A DNA stretch of 64,000 bases from Phocoena phocoena (Eukaryota; Chordata; Mammalia; Artiodactyla; Phocoenidae). Location of the stretch: positions 43,851,124 to 43,915,123 of the forward strand of contig NC_089226.1 of the NCBI RefSeq assembly GCF_963924675.1. Direction: 5' to 3'. Each line of letters begins with the position of its first letter. Position 1 is the stretch's first letter. Positions 50,901-60,262 of the stretch are shown here, piece by piece. The notes beneath the pieces were generated by a model. That model saw only the letters and a program-made list of their open reading frames with translations. It was not told where the DNA came from and ran no database searches. Position numbers and translations under genes: made by a program.

Positions 50901-53900
50901 ACTGCCAGATCCCAGCTTGTTGATTCTAAATGTAAAATATGATACACATACACATACACACATGAAAAAATCAATGCATAAATAAATAATACAAAATTAA
51001 ATAGATGGCACCATGAATCCTGCCCCAAGAACTGCAAGGAATTGTATGGCACATTTATAAAAATTAAGAAAAGGTATACCACCACACCTATTTATATGTG
51101 TGATAAACCTATAAATCTGAACTGACTAAAACCAGAGTTGGGCAGTGACACTAAATATGGCAACCTGGTAACTATGATATCGTCCGTATCTTCAGCATTT
51201 ATGGTATTTGTTTTGAGGGAAAAACAAGTAAGATACGGTCTCTGCCCTCAGAACTATACTCTAGTAAGAAAACTGCCATGAGAAAGTCTACATTTAAGAT
51301 CATGAAGACTCTAAAAGTGCCTTAGTTTATTTCAGAAATAAATCTAATTATAATATATTGCTTTGCATATAATTAAGAAGCCACTACATACATATATATA
51401 AATATATACATATAAAATGTAATGATGGGATTTCCCTGGTGGTGCAGTGGTTGGGAATCCTCCTGCCAGTGCAGGGGACACAGGTTCGATCCCTGGTCCG
51501 GGAAGATCCCACATGCCGCGCAGCAACTAAGCCCGTGAGCCACAACTACTGAGCCTGCACTTTAGAGCCCGCGAGCCACAACTACCGAGGCCTCGTGCCA
51601 CAACTACTGAAGCCTGTGCACCTAGAGCCCATGCTCCGCAACAAGAGAAGCCACCGCAATGAGAAGCCCATGCACCACAACGAAGAGTCGCCCCCACTTG
51701 CTGCAACTAGAGAAAGCACGCACGCAGCAATGAAGACCCATTGCAACCAAAAATAAATAAATAAAAACTTTTTTAAAAAAATGTAATGTCATAGAAGATT
51801 TTCATTCAAAAATAAATAAAACAGAATATAAAACAGAAGTAAAGTAAGTAAAATTTTTAGTAAAAATTTTTAGACATAACTTGGTAGTTACTGATAATGC
51901 ACCTTAATAAATTTAGAAAGAAATAATCCATCATTCATTTTTTTACTTCATTTGAATTGTATTTATTAATGTATTTAATATATATCTTAATGTAATTTTA
52001 TGCAAGAATGCAAAATAATGGCTAATAATTTTTTACTAAAAATTTTTAGTAAAAATAAAACAGAATATAAAATTACACATGCATTAAGAACCTAACTATA
52101 TACTTCCAAACTATTAGACATGTTTTTGAGATTGAGACCTTGGGATGTTTTTTAAATCTTTTTTTCTACTCTAGTGTTTTTTTGAATAAGCATTTAAAAC
52201 ATAGTGGAGGGGCTTCCCTGGTGGTGCAGTGGTTGAGAGTCTGCCTGCCAATGCAGGGGACGCGGGTTCGTGCCCCAGTCCGGGTAGATCCCTCATGCCG
52301 CGGAGCGTCTGGGCCCGTGAGCCATGGCCGCTGAGCCTGCGTGTCCGGAGCCTGTGCTCCGCAATGGGAGAGGCCACAACAGTGAGAGGCCCGCGTACCG
52401 CAAAAAAAAAAAAAAAAAAAAATAGAATCCGCCTTCCAATGCAGGGGATGTGGGTTCCATCCCTGGTCAGGGAACTAAGATCCCACATGCTGCAGAGCAA
52501 TTCAGTCCATGCGCCACAACTACTGAGCATGTGAGCCACAACTAGAGAGCTCGCATGCCACAACTACAGAGCCCACCCGCTCTGGAGCTTGCACGCCACA
52601 ACTAGAGAGAGAAGCCTGCGCACCACAACGAAAGATCCCACGTGCTGCAACTAAGACCCAACGCAGCCCAAAATAAAATAATAAATATTTTTTTTTAATT
52701 CCTGTAATAAGAAAAAAAATATAGTGGAGATACATTTAAACTTTCACAAGACTTATTTGCAATATGGAATGAAGCTATAAATTGCTACCACCAGCTGGTT
52801 TTAGAAATAGTATAGGAGTAGAAAACAAATATAAATATAAAATAAATACAAGAAAGCTGCTATTGTATAAATGAGAAGTAAAAGTTAATTCTTACATAAA
52901 ATCTAAACTAATTAAAGGTAAAGACATAACTTGGTAGTTACTGATAATGCACCTTAATAAATTTAGAAAGAAATAATCCATCATTCATTTTTTTACTTCA
53001 TTTGAATTGTATTTATTAATGTATTTAATATATATCTTAATGTAATTTTATGCAAGAATGCAAAATAATGGCTAATAATTTTTTACTAAAAATTTGCAAA
53101 AATACTCTCAAATTGTTGAGACATCTGAGAATTGCCTGTCTGGAGAAACAAGGGGCAAAGGGGAACTCAACTGATCGTGTGGTAGAAAACGTACATACAA
53201 GTAATTTACCTAGGCAAAGTTTTATTTTCAGATGAAGGGTCCTTTTCTAACCAGCTTTCATAAAGAGATTTACTCTCAAAACCATCATCTGGGCTGGAGA
53301 TCTGGAAAGATAAATCAAATATTGGGAATAAGAGGTAGAATAACTAAATTTACTCCAATATAAAACCACATGTTAGTTAATATCGACTTCTACGTTTATC
53401 TATGTGAACATTTGTGTATCATATTCTTTACAGAAAAATATGTTTTTGCAAATTCCAAGAAAAAAATCCAGCCCAAATTCTTGTTCGTTTGTAATTCCCA
53501 CTTACTTGTACTTTTGTACTTGTCCTTAGGAAAAATTTTCTTGCTTATGCTGGTAAACTTTTCAATAGCATTTCAGACTTTTAACAAGTGTCATCAGTTC
53601 AGTGTTGGGCAGCTTAGATTTCTTTCAGTGGGAAGTCACTGGGAGAAAACTTTATATATATAATATTTACTTTAGTAAATTGCTTTTGTCCAAGATGACC
53701 TACAGTGAGGCCTTAGGGCAGGAGACAGACATTAAGAAGCTGAGCTTGAAATTCTCAATATGAGTCCTGGTTTTGTAGGGCAGGTGGGGTGAGGAGGAAC
53801 TGTTATTTTAGAAAGTCTGTGTTTAAACAATGTTGGAATTTGATGGGTTTTTAAAAAACTACATAACCTCAGGTTTCTAGCTGGGAATTTTAAGAACTTA

Positions 53901-56900
53901 TGTATATACATAAACATTTTTTATTACCCTCATTAAACATATACTTACAAACTTATACTTTCCTTTTCTGTCTCCACTCTAAGAAAAGCAGAAGCATGTG
54001 GTAGAAAAATCATCATACATATTGGCTGCATTTTGCTTGTTGGTTTACAGCTCTGCTTTGTTCAAAAATGGACCAAAGAAAGACCCTACTTATGAAATGC
54101 TGAAAGCATTATAACTTTTGGTGTATTGCTTCCTTTCTTTAAACCCTAGTTTCCCACATGTGGAAATGGGGATACTGGTACCCATCTTAATCCAAACAAT
54201 AACTTCTCTGATATCTTCTCAGGCCTTTACACAGAGTTGGTTATTCCCTCATCATAGCATACGAGGTCCTCAGCTTAAAAACAGTCTCAGCACTCCACAG
54301 AGACACCCCCTTCCCACCAGCTTGTGGGAGCTTCAGGGATGTTCTGCTCATTTCCAGCCAAATGACTGGGTTCTACTCTGTACTCTGCTTCTGCCAATTT
54401 GCAACGGCTGAGATCCTGCTCCAATTCCTACAAACTGCTTGAACTGAATTCCCTGCAAAATCCTCTTCATTTTCCGGAATCATACCATCCAGGTCTAGCA
54501 GCAGCCAGAACTGTGTCCCTACGGCCTGTACAGCTAAGATCAGAATTTTCTGTTTCAGCTATATGCACTGTCATAATTGCTGATTCTCCCCCATTATTTC
54601 AACAACTTGTCCATTTCCTGCTTCTATCAGGCAGGTAGTTTCCCTTCTCTCTAAGCTCAGCCCTCTCCACCACACTCCCCAGCATGGTTTGACCATGCCA
54701 ACACACACTAGGGGTTGATAAAATTGTAATAAACAGTTTAGGAGGATAAAAGTCTCCTTTCTCTACTGGGTTTTTGTATGGCCACAGATAAGCATCTGCC
54801 TTTGTACAAAGGGGGGATAGAATGAAACTTCTGCTTATTATTATCCCTCACATCAAAGGCAGGAGCCACCTCTGTAGAACATGAATGCTACCTTGAGGAG
54901 GGTTCTCCCAAAAAAGATTGTCTTTACAACTTGCTTTCAGATGAGATGTTTTTATGGAACATTCCAATGAAAGGATCAAGGACATAAGCTACCCAATACA
55001 GTGAGAGAGTTGTGATAAGAATAATGAGAGGACTCTTATTTGGGAGAATAAGATGTTAAAGACACTAACCGTGAAAAGGAAAGGGCAAGATTAAGGAAGA
55101 TTGGGAAATAGTACCTACAGAAAATGGATACCTACTTCACATTGTCATCTACGTGATACCTACTTGAAAGAAATACGTCTATAGTTAAATCCTATAACAG
55201 GTAATTATTTAATGATGTACACAGATATTTAATGAACAGATTACATAATTTTTAGAGATTTAGAGTACATTAGAGTTTTCAGAGTATTTTATATATCAAT
55301 AATATTTATAAAATTCCTGTGTGATAAGTAAGCATGTGGAATTATTTCCATTTTGCTTTTAGATTTACTGCAGCTTAACCTATTCACTACACTGATACAG
55401 TAATCTTTCTAAATGAATAAATATGATGATGTACAACCTTGTTAAAGATTCTTGAATTTCTCCATCACCAAGTTTCTGCACCCCTATTTGTCATGCCCCA
55501 TTTTGTACCAGCCTTTCACCAACACCTTATGCTTAGGTCACACTAAGTTACCTACAGGTCAAGAAATACGTTCTTTCATATCTCCACATCTTTTTTTAGG
55601 TACTGCATCCTCTGTTGAGAAAGCGTCTCCCTTACCTTCACATCCCTCCATATTACAGCCCAACCATTAATTCTTCAGGAAACATCCTCTAATGTTTTCC
55701 CACTTCCCCAGCTGCCCCAGGATTTTAGCTTCTCTGTTCCACAATTGTTCTCCATTGTATATAGTATCCAATACTCTAGTGAAATATATATAGTTCCTCA
55801 TTTATAGGTCTGTATCCTCTCTAGATCACAGAGTATTTGGATTCAGTAATCTTTTCCTTTTATCATTGCTGCTGCTAGAATTCATTTTATAGGGCCTGAT
55901 ACATAGTAACCATGTAATAAACACTTGTTGACTGAACTAATGAATGAGTAGCCAAGGCAATCTTTGAAATCAAGGCTTTTTCATTCCAGCTCAGCGTTCT
56001 TTCTGTTATATAAAAATGCCCATGCCAGACAAAATGACAGACCCCATACTTTATAACAAATTTATACAATTATTAAGAACTATTATTAGGACAGAAACTA
56101 GCGCTACTATTTTCATAGTTATGTCACCTAAGTAAATATTATATTAAAGATTTTGTTCTGCTTAGTTATTATATCAATACAAATCAGCTGTGTCGCCAGT
56201 TTAAAAATAAGTATCACTAATTTAGAAAACAAGTTATTCACTTACTATTCATCAGAAAACATTAAGACGGAACTACTTATATACCTCTTTTGTCAGTTTA
56301 TACACCAGTTGGTAAAGAAGGGGTGTACAGTCAACTCTGAGAGTATAATTGCCTGCAAAATAAGACACACAGAGTATTTTAATACTTCCCAATGAAACTC
56401 CAATCTATTTAATTCTAACTTTATTTTCTAATTATAAACAAGATATAATTACTTCAAATTGAAGGCATCATTCCCAGAGAATTAAAAATAGTGTGGAAAT
56501 AATTCTTCAGGGGTGAGAGAGGCTGCGGTAAACACTTAGGACAGTGGAGGGCACAGCTGGATTGTGCTGCTAAGGCAGCAGCTCTCATCCTTCAGTAAGG
56601 GAGCATCACTTAGGGAGACTTTAGCAAAGGAAGTGATAAGGCCACAGTATTCTTTCTTCATTCATTCAATTCAGCCTTTTTTTCTTTTTTCCCTGGCTGT
56701 GCCACTCGGCTTGCAGAATCCTAGTTCCCCGACCAGGGATACAACCCAGGCCCACGTCAGTGAAAGCGCTGAGTCCTAACCACTGGACTGCCAGGGAATT
56801 CCCTCATTCATTCCATTCAATAGTATATATCAAGACATTAGACTACAGTATGTCAGTAGCTAGTAAGTGTGCTTTGACATTTATCTAGAAGTAATAATAC

Positions 56901-57989
56901 AGTGAAAGCCTATAGATATAAATGTCACATGTCAGGGTCAAAAGGAAGTCTGTAGTTTGTACTCACTTCAAATTTGCTCCAGTACATACAGGAAGTATTT
57001 CTGTATGAAATATTCTGTAGACCAATCCTTTTACTATCTCCACATGAAGAATGTAATTAAGTACTAGAGTCTTAACTAGTAATCCAAGATAGGCAAATGG
57101 TAAATATACTAAAGAAATTAAGATCAATAGCTTAGTTATGAATCATATTGATTCATTTGAATCATAATGATTTTCTCTCTGGTAAAAATGGAAAATGGAA
57201 GTATTATCGAGGTGTCTCATAGGAGAGGATAATCTTAGAAAGTTTACAAGCTGAATTTACAGACTTAAATGATGGTATACTATTTAATAACAACCCAAAA
57301 TAAAATTTACCTTCTATAGATGAATCTGAGTTGATATAAGCAACGCTTCTCCCCTGAAGTGATTTTACATTCTCCTATAGTTGAAGCAAAAGTTGTTACT
57401 TAACTCACAGCATTTACAATTGTGAGAATGTAAAAAAAATAATTTAGTATAAGAGTGGTCTGCAAATACCTTTATAAATCAAATACCTATGCCTTTGGCA
57501 ATAATTTCTGAGAAATTATCTGATTGGTTGACAACATTAACTCAGTTAAAACAAGTAAGAAAAATATTATGATGCTGTAGCTACTGTTTATAGCAGTAGC
57601 AGTGAGCCCTGAGGCAACAGCATTTTGAAAATGTGGTTCCTTGATCCCCTGCAGCAGAATATGAAGGGTAAACCTCAAGGAATCTCAGCCCCACCCCACA
57701 TCTGCTGAATAAGAATTGCTCAAAGTAAGGCCTGGAAATCTATAATTTTTAAAAGGTATCCCTGGCAATCCTTACATACATTAAAGTGTGAGATCCACTG
57801 AAATTGGACACTCATGGAAATTCATCATTTTAAAAGTGAGTAGTTGGAAATTTCCATTTATCTAAATATTTTTTTAAAAAAGATATGAAGAAAAAGAACA
57901 AAAAAGCAAGAGAATAGAGAAAAAAACAAGAGAGAAAGAAGGATGGACAATAAAAAAAGATGTTCTCTCTCTTTCTCTGATTCACACAC

Positions 57990-58022
<33 letters not shown>

Positions 58023-60262
58023 TCCAAGAAAAATAAATCAGAGAAAAACTAATGTCATCGTCCTCAGATGAGAATATGCTGAGAGACCACTTTACTTCTC
58101 TCTCTCTCTAGCTTTGTACCTTATAAGAACATGTTACAATAAAATCATTTAAAACTGTGAGTGATTATCACACAAATGAGGATTCTTGCCTCTACAGTTG
58201 CCCACACAGGCCAGATCACACCTGACTCTGCTGTAGACAGAGTAAGCGTTCCCATTATAACAGATTTACAGTAGAAATAAAGAAGGTTCCTTAACTATAT
58301 TTAAGGAAGGTGGGACTTCCCTGCTGGCTCAGTGGTTAAGAATCCGAATGTGAATGTGATCAAGAATCTGGTAGAAAACTGGAAGCAGTACTGAAACTGT
58401 CTTTTAACCCACATGTATTTAAATTAATGCAAGGCATATTATATCTTGGATTTATTTTAAGCTGCTGAAATTATAGGAACAGAGACATGTATTTATATAT
58501 ACATGTATTCATAAGAAATTACATATTTCTAAAAGTAAATGACCTTAATGAAATTTGATTCATCTAAATTAACAGTCTATTCCAAAATACATATTCATAA
58601 TACCAACATAATAGTAAAACCTCGGAATATAAATAGAATAAAGCATAAGTGATATAAATGACTGTATGTGTGTGATTTTACTCCCATATTTATTTATTTC
58701 ATATTATTATTTTAAAGTAAAGTAAGAGGAAAGGAGTCAGAAGGAAAGCACTTGAAAACTAGACACAATGGCAAGAATTATAAGACATACTTTAAAACAA
58801 TTCTATAATATCTGGACTTATAAAAGATAAATAGAGGATGGTGGAGGGAAAGTGCTTTATGGCACACTTGCCTTTATAAAAATGCACAAGCTTACCTTGC
58901 ACATTTAAGAACTTAGAGATACTCAACAGAGAGGCTAAGGGAAGAAGATAAAAGAGGGGGCCTAGGAGAGACACTTAAAGACTAAGCATTAAGACCCAGT
59001 GACAAATAAAAATTAATCATAACTGAAGGAAAAATAAACCCTTGAAATTGTAACTCAGTTTACAAAATTATCATATTATACTCAACAATCAGGAACTTTT
59101 GTGAATGGTAAAATATACCTATGGTTACAGTTATACATAGAATCTTTAAATGTGAAATTACAATCAAAGTATAGTCACCTTAACAGAACATCTTATGCTC
59201 TCTTAGATGGAAGAACTCTAAGGAAACTTCAGAAGCTTGAAAATTAACTCAAAGTATCTGTATCAGTTTTTACATAAGTTAATTCATTTGTCAGAAACAG
59301 TGTGCTAGTTTTAACTACTTTTGGAACTTAACAGATTTTTTACAAAACAAATACAAATAGAAACTAAAATATTTTGACAATAATAAATAAATTTGTTTGT
59401 AGCCCAGTAACTAAGAGGATTTTCTGTTCTGCCAATCTGATATGATAGTAAAAGCAAACTCTAATTCCTAAATTCTCTTGGGTATTTATCCAAATTAAAA
59501 CCATATTAGGTAATGGAACCTATGTGCGATTATCCAGATACATATATTTGTTCCCTGTTGACCAAGAAAATAAGAACTTCTCTGTCTTATTTACCTCAGC
59601 CCATTCTGTGGAACCCAGAAGTCCAAATTCTTCTGCATCCCAGCTGGCAAAAATGATAGTTCTTCTTGGTCTCCAGCCTGTAATCATTGTTAACATACAT
59701 AGTTAGGTACACCTGCCTAAAAACAAAGGAAAATTCAGCGAGTCACTTTTTGTCATCACCTACCAAAGAAACATTACTTACCTCTACTCATCAGTTTGCC
59801 AAAACTCTGAACAACTTCTTGCAAAACAGAAGCCCCACTGGTTGGGTCAATACCTCCAAATACCCAGGAGTCCCGATGACCTCCCAGAATAACATACCTG
59901 TCTGGGAAAAAATGTGTTCAAAAGAACTACAACTTTGAATACATTATAGAGAGTAGTAATTTATGTTTTTAAATTAAGCTTCCTCTCGCTTGAGTTTCCC
60001 CATAGAAAATAATCAACACCGTAAGATAGAGTCTTCTTTTAGAATTATACTTTTTTATTCCAAATTTAGTTGTTTCACATCAGCCAGAAAAAAATCAATT
60101 GTTGACTAAAATTTATCTTCTCTTACTCTTGTAATCTTTGTAAAAACAAAACGCCTAAAATAATCCACCAACTCACCAGGTTCCACAGATCCTCTGATAG
60201 TTCCAATTACATTGTAAATCCTTGTGATTTTATTGATGTTATGAACACGCATTCTAACCTTC
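38761..60262 (-). CDS. NAALAD2: NAALAD2, M28 glutamate carboxypeptidase, last 11 coding exons
   Basis: N-acetylated alpha-linked acidic dipeptidase 2, a type II membrane zinc exopeptidase that releases C-terminal glutamate from N-acetyl-aspartyl-glutamate outside the cell. Exons in transcript order: 60177-60262, 59782-59901, 59595-59677, 57311-57374, 56285-56352, 53210-53301, 50835-50925, 49006-49270, 47210-47291, 45937-46029, 38761-38950. They total 1234 nt (1 base plus 411 codons with stop). Zinc ligands, PSMA numbering: H377 and D387 in [18 protein letters not shown]424/E425 in WDAEEFG, D453 in NSDSS, H553 in YPMYH. Arginine-patch residues (TLRVD, SGRVRY) and KYAGESFPG are kept. Called NAALAD2 rather than FOLH1 from the C-terminus (AAGTLKELL) and the CHORDC1 neighbour. 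The 5' half lies right of the window. Confidence 0.96.
39356..39472 (+). other. Exon-like segment, unidentified
   Basis: A 117-bp piece on the + strand inside the last NAALAD2 intron, opposite to the gene. It follows a pyrimidine-rich acceptor (TATTGCCTTTTTTAG) and ends CAAAG|GTAAAA. One frame is open throughout, reading [20 protein letters not shown] onward. I do not recognise it. It could be a lone exon of a non-coding or unknown transcript, or chance in AT-rich DNA. Confidence 0.2.
39473..40020 (-). other. NAALAD2 last intron, unassigned part
   Basis: AT-rich sequence between the exon-like segment and the L1 block. No repeat recognised. Confidence 0.4.
40020..41330 (-). mobile_element. 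L1 fragment 5: ORF2 and ORF1 pieces, antisense
   Basis: 40020-40420 is antisense ORF2 reverse transcriptase (TACAGCTTTACTGAATTC, ACCATGTCATCCGC). After a SINE, 40640-40790 is antisense ORF1 C-terminal region (CACTTTGAATACATCATGCC, GCTGCTTTTAAGATTCTCTC). Much of ORF2 between is missing, so internally deleted. Confidence 0.75.
40427..40539 (-). mobile_element. tRNA-derived SINE (older CHR type) in L1
   Basis: On the - strand, GGGACTTCCCTGGTGGTCCA to GATCCCACATGCCGCAGAGC, then A tail. Approximate TSD GTTGAGACTTTTT / GTTGAAACTTTTT at 40413 and 40540. Confidence 0.85.
41330..43510 (-). repeat. L1 5' region with ~360-bp tandem units
   Basis: GC-richer 2.2 kb abutting the antisense ORF1 piece, so it sits where the L1 5' UTR should be. 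Related units start near 41702, 42067, 42421 and 42781 (each with a GTATCCCCTGGGCAGCAGC-like phrase), spacing 354-365 bp. Ends CATTGTCATCTTGAACC near 43500, like a L1 5' terminus. Many overlapping open frames on both strands come from base composition. Confidence 0.65.
43530..44345 (+). mobile_element. L1 3' end fragment split by SINE
   Basis: Sense L1 3' phrases on both sides of the SINE: CATACAGTGGAACACTATGC before it, CAAAGTGATATATGGTCCC and ATGTAAACAGAAATGAATA after it. Old and diverged. Confidence 0.6.
43783..44115 (+). mobile_element. CHR-type SINE (long form)
   Basis: GGCTTCCCTGGTGGCGCAGT, then repeated GAGCCACAACTACTGAGCC units and GCTCGCTGCAACTAGAG, ending in an A-rich tail. TSD TATATATTG at 43774-43782 and 44116-44124. 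Confidence 0.9.
44402..44668 (+). mobile_element. CHR-type SINE (long form)
   Basis: GGACTTCCCTGGTGGTCCAG ... GACCCAATGCATCCAG then A-rich. TSD TTAAAAAATAA at 44391-44401 and 44669-44679 (low complexity, so weaker evidence). Confidence 0.85.
44847..45030 (+). repeat. MIR SINE
   Basis: AGCAGCCATTTACTGAGTAT ... GAGCCTGAGTCTTAGAGAAG ... GGCAGAGCTGGGCTCTAAAT. Confidence 0.75.
45085..45240 (+). repeat. MIR-like relic
   Basis: AGCAATTATCACCATCCTAA ... TTGCTCTAAATCACACATG follows MIR order; diverged. Confidence 0.5.
45260..45682 (+). repeat. CR1/L3 LINE 3' relic
   Basis: The close TTCACTGGAAGATTCAAAC AGTGGCTGGATAACTAC ... CTCAGATCCCCTTTAAGATTCTGTG fits the CR1/L3 3' end theme. It accounts for most of the 134-codon + strand frame at 45429-45833. 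Confidence 0.65.
45937..46029 (-). CDS. NAALAD2: NAALAD2 exon 18
   Basis: Reads [20 protein letters not shown] then [10 protein letters not shown] and two bases of Arg. Acceptor TTCTCAAAG, donor GTAAGG. The intron that follows is 7 kb. Confidence 0.96.
46030..47209 (-). other. NAALAD2 intron 17
   Basis: Apart from the MER5A-like repeat at 46960-47115, nothing recognised. Frames at 46331-46573 and 46526-46717 show no domain. Confidence 0.5.
46960..47115 (+). repeat. MER5A-like hAT relic
   Basis: CTACCTGGAGAGTCTTGTTAA ... CTAACAAGCTCCCAGGTGAT GTTGATGCTACTGG is close to MER5A. Confidence 0.8.
47210..47291 (-). CDS. NAALAD2: NAALAD2 exon 17
   Basis: Reads [20 protein letters not shown] then LSQVDLN. 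The acceptor AG follows an unusual TTTTTTAAAAAAG, with a purine-rich stretch right next to it. Phases on both sides fit. Donor GTAAGT. Confidence 0.93.
47709..48000 (-). mobile_element. Younger L1 3' end, antisense
   Basis: T run at 47716-47728, then ATCTTTATTGGGGTATAATT GCTTTACAATCG, a C-rich tract at 47828-47868 and GAGCTGATCTCCCTGTGCTA TGCGGCTGC. Less diverged than the other L1 pieces and strongly 5'-truncated. The C-rich tract is a G-quadruplex candidate on the L1 sense strand. It lies about 420 bp upstream of NAALAD2 exon 17. Confidence 0.85.
48000..48190 (+). repeat. L2 LINE 3' relic
   Basis: GAATTTAAGCTCTTTGAAGA CAATGAC ... CATAGCACTTGGTACACAGT AGACACTCAG is the L2 3' end theme. Confidence 0.7.
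48245..48480 (+). repeat. MIR SINE
   Basis: AATAATAGCTAACATTATGA ... GGTTAAGTAACTTTCTCAAG GTCACACAATG ... GAGCCAGGATTTGAACC. Confidence 0.85.
48481..49005 (-). other. NAALAD2 intron 16, unassigned part
   Basis: AT-rich sequence with no recognised repeat between the MIR and exon 16. Confidence 0.45.
49006..49270 (-). CDS. NAALAD2: NAALAD2 exon 16 (zinc ligand His)
   Basis: Longest exon here (265 nt), reading [20 protein letters not shown] onward through the helical dimerisation region to DHQVSF and one base. The YPMYH His is the last zinc ligand. A strong pyrimidine tract precedes the acceptor; donor GTAAGA. Confidence 0.97.
49662..49822 (+). mobile_element. Tigger-type MITE, internally deleted
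   Basis: Starts CAGCTGACACTTTAACAGG, contains TATGTACTACAGGACTACATGATCC in two phrases, ends GTTGTTTAAAGGTCAAC. Shorter than the copies at 37518 and 62875 by about 60 bp. Confidence 0.7.
49823..50834 (-). other. NAALAD2 intron 15, unassigned part
   Basis: AT-rich. Contains a 126-codon open frame on the - strand (50123-50503) with no recognisable domain. Confidence 0.4.
50835..50925 (-). CDS. NAALAD2: NAALAD2 exon 15
   Basis: Reads [20 protein letters not shown] then [10 protein letters not shown]. The SGR and VR arginines are the other two of the arginine patch (534 and 536). Acceptor CATTTAG, donor GTAAGC. Confidence 0.96.
51425..51777 (+). mobile_element. CHR-type SINE (long form)
   Basis: From GGGATTTCCCTGGTGGTGCA through GCCACAACTACTGAGCC repeats to AATAAATAAATAAAAAC. 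TSD AAAATGTAATG at 51414-51424 and 51778-51788. Confidence 0.93.
51872..52045. repeat. 174-bp exact direct repeat, copy 1
   Basis: Begins AGACATAACTTGGTAGTTAC and ends TTTTTTACTAAAAATTT. Read base by base it is identical to 52922-53095. Both flanks carry TTTTTAGTAAAAATTTTTAG-like and CAGAATATAAAA text. Confidence 0.95.
52210..52425 (+). mobile_element. CHR-type SINE (short form), first half of a SINE pair
   Basis: GGCTTCCCTGGTGGTGCAGT to GTACCGC and an A run (52402-52422). The left TSD ATAGTGGAG is at 52201-52209; its partner is after the second SINE. Confidence 0.93.
52426..52720 (+). mobile_element. CHR-type SINE (long form) lacking its head, second half
   Basis: Starts inside the SINE at GAATCCGCCTTCCAATGC, lacking the first ~30 bp, then runs normally to AGACCCAACGCAGCCC and an A-rich end. 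ATAGTGGAG follows at 52721-52729. Confidence 0.9.
52922..53095. repeat. 174-bp exact direct repeat, copy 2
   Basis: Identical partner of 51872-52045, 1,050 bp away. Its flanks look like ordinary intron, so this may be the older copy. Confidence 0.95.
53210..53301 (-). CDS. NAALAD2: NAALAD2 exon 14
   Basis: Reads [20 protein letters not shown] then [10 protein letters not shown] and two bases of Arg. Acceptor TTTCCAG, donor GTAAAT. Ends 115 bp from the 174-bp duplicate block at 52922. Confidence 0.95.
53302..56284 (-). other. NAALAD2 intron 13
   Basis: Three kb. L2-like sequence occupies 55440-55945 (ending ACATAGTAACCATGTAATAAACACTTG in two phrases). The rest, including a less AT-rich stretch at 54100-54700, has no recognised feature. 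Confidence 0.5.
55440..55945 (+). repeat. L2 LINE 3' relic
   Basis: CTCTAGATCACAGAGTATTT ... GGGCCTGATACATAGTAACC ATGTAATAAACACTTGTTGA matches the L2 end theme. Confidence 0.6.
56285..56352 (-). CDS. NAALAD2: NAALAD2 exon 13
   Basis: Reads [20 protein letters not shown] then TKE. The Arg in TLRVD belongs to the S1 arginine patch. NYT is a potential N-glycosylation sequon. Acceptor TTTTGCAG, donor GTATAT. Confidence 0.95.
56674..56803 (-). mobile_element. tRNA-derived SINE (older CHR type)
   Basis: On the - strand, GGGAATTCCCTGGCAGTCCA to CACAGCCAGGG then A tail. TSD TCATTCATTCAATTCA / TCATTCATTCCATTCA at 56658-56673 and 56804-56819. Confidence 0.88.
57311..57374 (-). CDS. NAALAD2: NAALAD2 exon 12 (zinc ligand Asp)
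   Basis: Reads [20 protein letters not shown] then E and one base of Gly. The NSD Asp binds the second zinc. Donor GTAAAT. Confidence 0.95.
57600..57800 (+). repeat. MER5A-like relic
   Basis: CCCTGCAGCAGAATATGAAG ... TCAGCCCCACCCCACATCTG ... AGTGTGAGATCCACTG. Confidence 0.6.
57983..58022 (+). repeat. (CA)n microsatellite
   Basis: About 19 CA units with one CG interruption. Explains the Cys/Val-rich open frame on the other strand at 57830-58027. Confidence 0.95.
58313..58349 (+). mobile_element. SINE head fragment
   Basis: GGGACTTCCCTGCTGGCTCA GTGGTTAAGAATCCG, then breaks off. Confidence 0.7.
59595..59677 (-). CDS. NAALAD2: NAALAD2 exon 11 (catalytic Glu)
   Basis: Reads [20 protein letters not shown] then LGSTEWAE, with the proton-shuttle Glu and the zinc-binding Glu side by side. 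Acceptor ATTACAG, donor GTAAAT. Confidence 0.96.
59782..59901 (-). CDS. NAALAD2: NAALAD2 exon 10 (zinc ligands H and D)
   Basis: Reads [20 protein letters not shown] then [19 protein letters not shown]. Supplies the first zinc-binding His and the bridging Asp. The acceptor is the CCCAG ending at 59902; an AG 4 bases further on would break the frame. Donor GTAAGT. Confidence 0.96.
60177..60262 (-). CDS. NAALAD2: NAALAD2 exon 9 (by FOLH1 structure)
   Basis: Reads [20 protein letters not shown] then TIRGSVEP and one base of Asp. Acceptor TTCTAG, donor GTGAGT. Just before the catalytic core. Numbering assumes the 19-exon FOLH1 plan. Confidence 0.95.

Larger units (their letters stand above)
57375..59594 (-). 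other. NAALAD2 intron 11
   Basis: Contains a MER5A-like relic (57600-57800), a (CA)n microsatellite (57983-58022) and a SINE head fragment (58313-58349). The rest (58350-59594) shows nothing recognisable. Confidence 0.55.
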
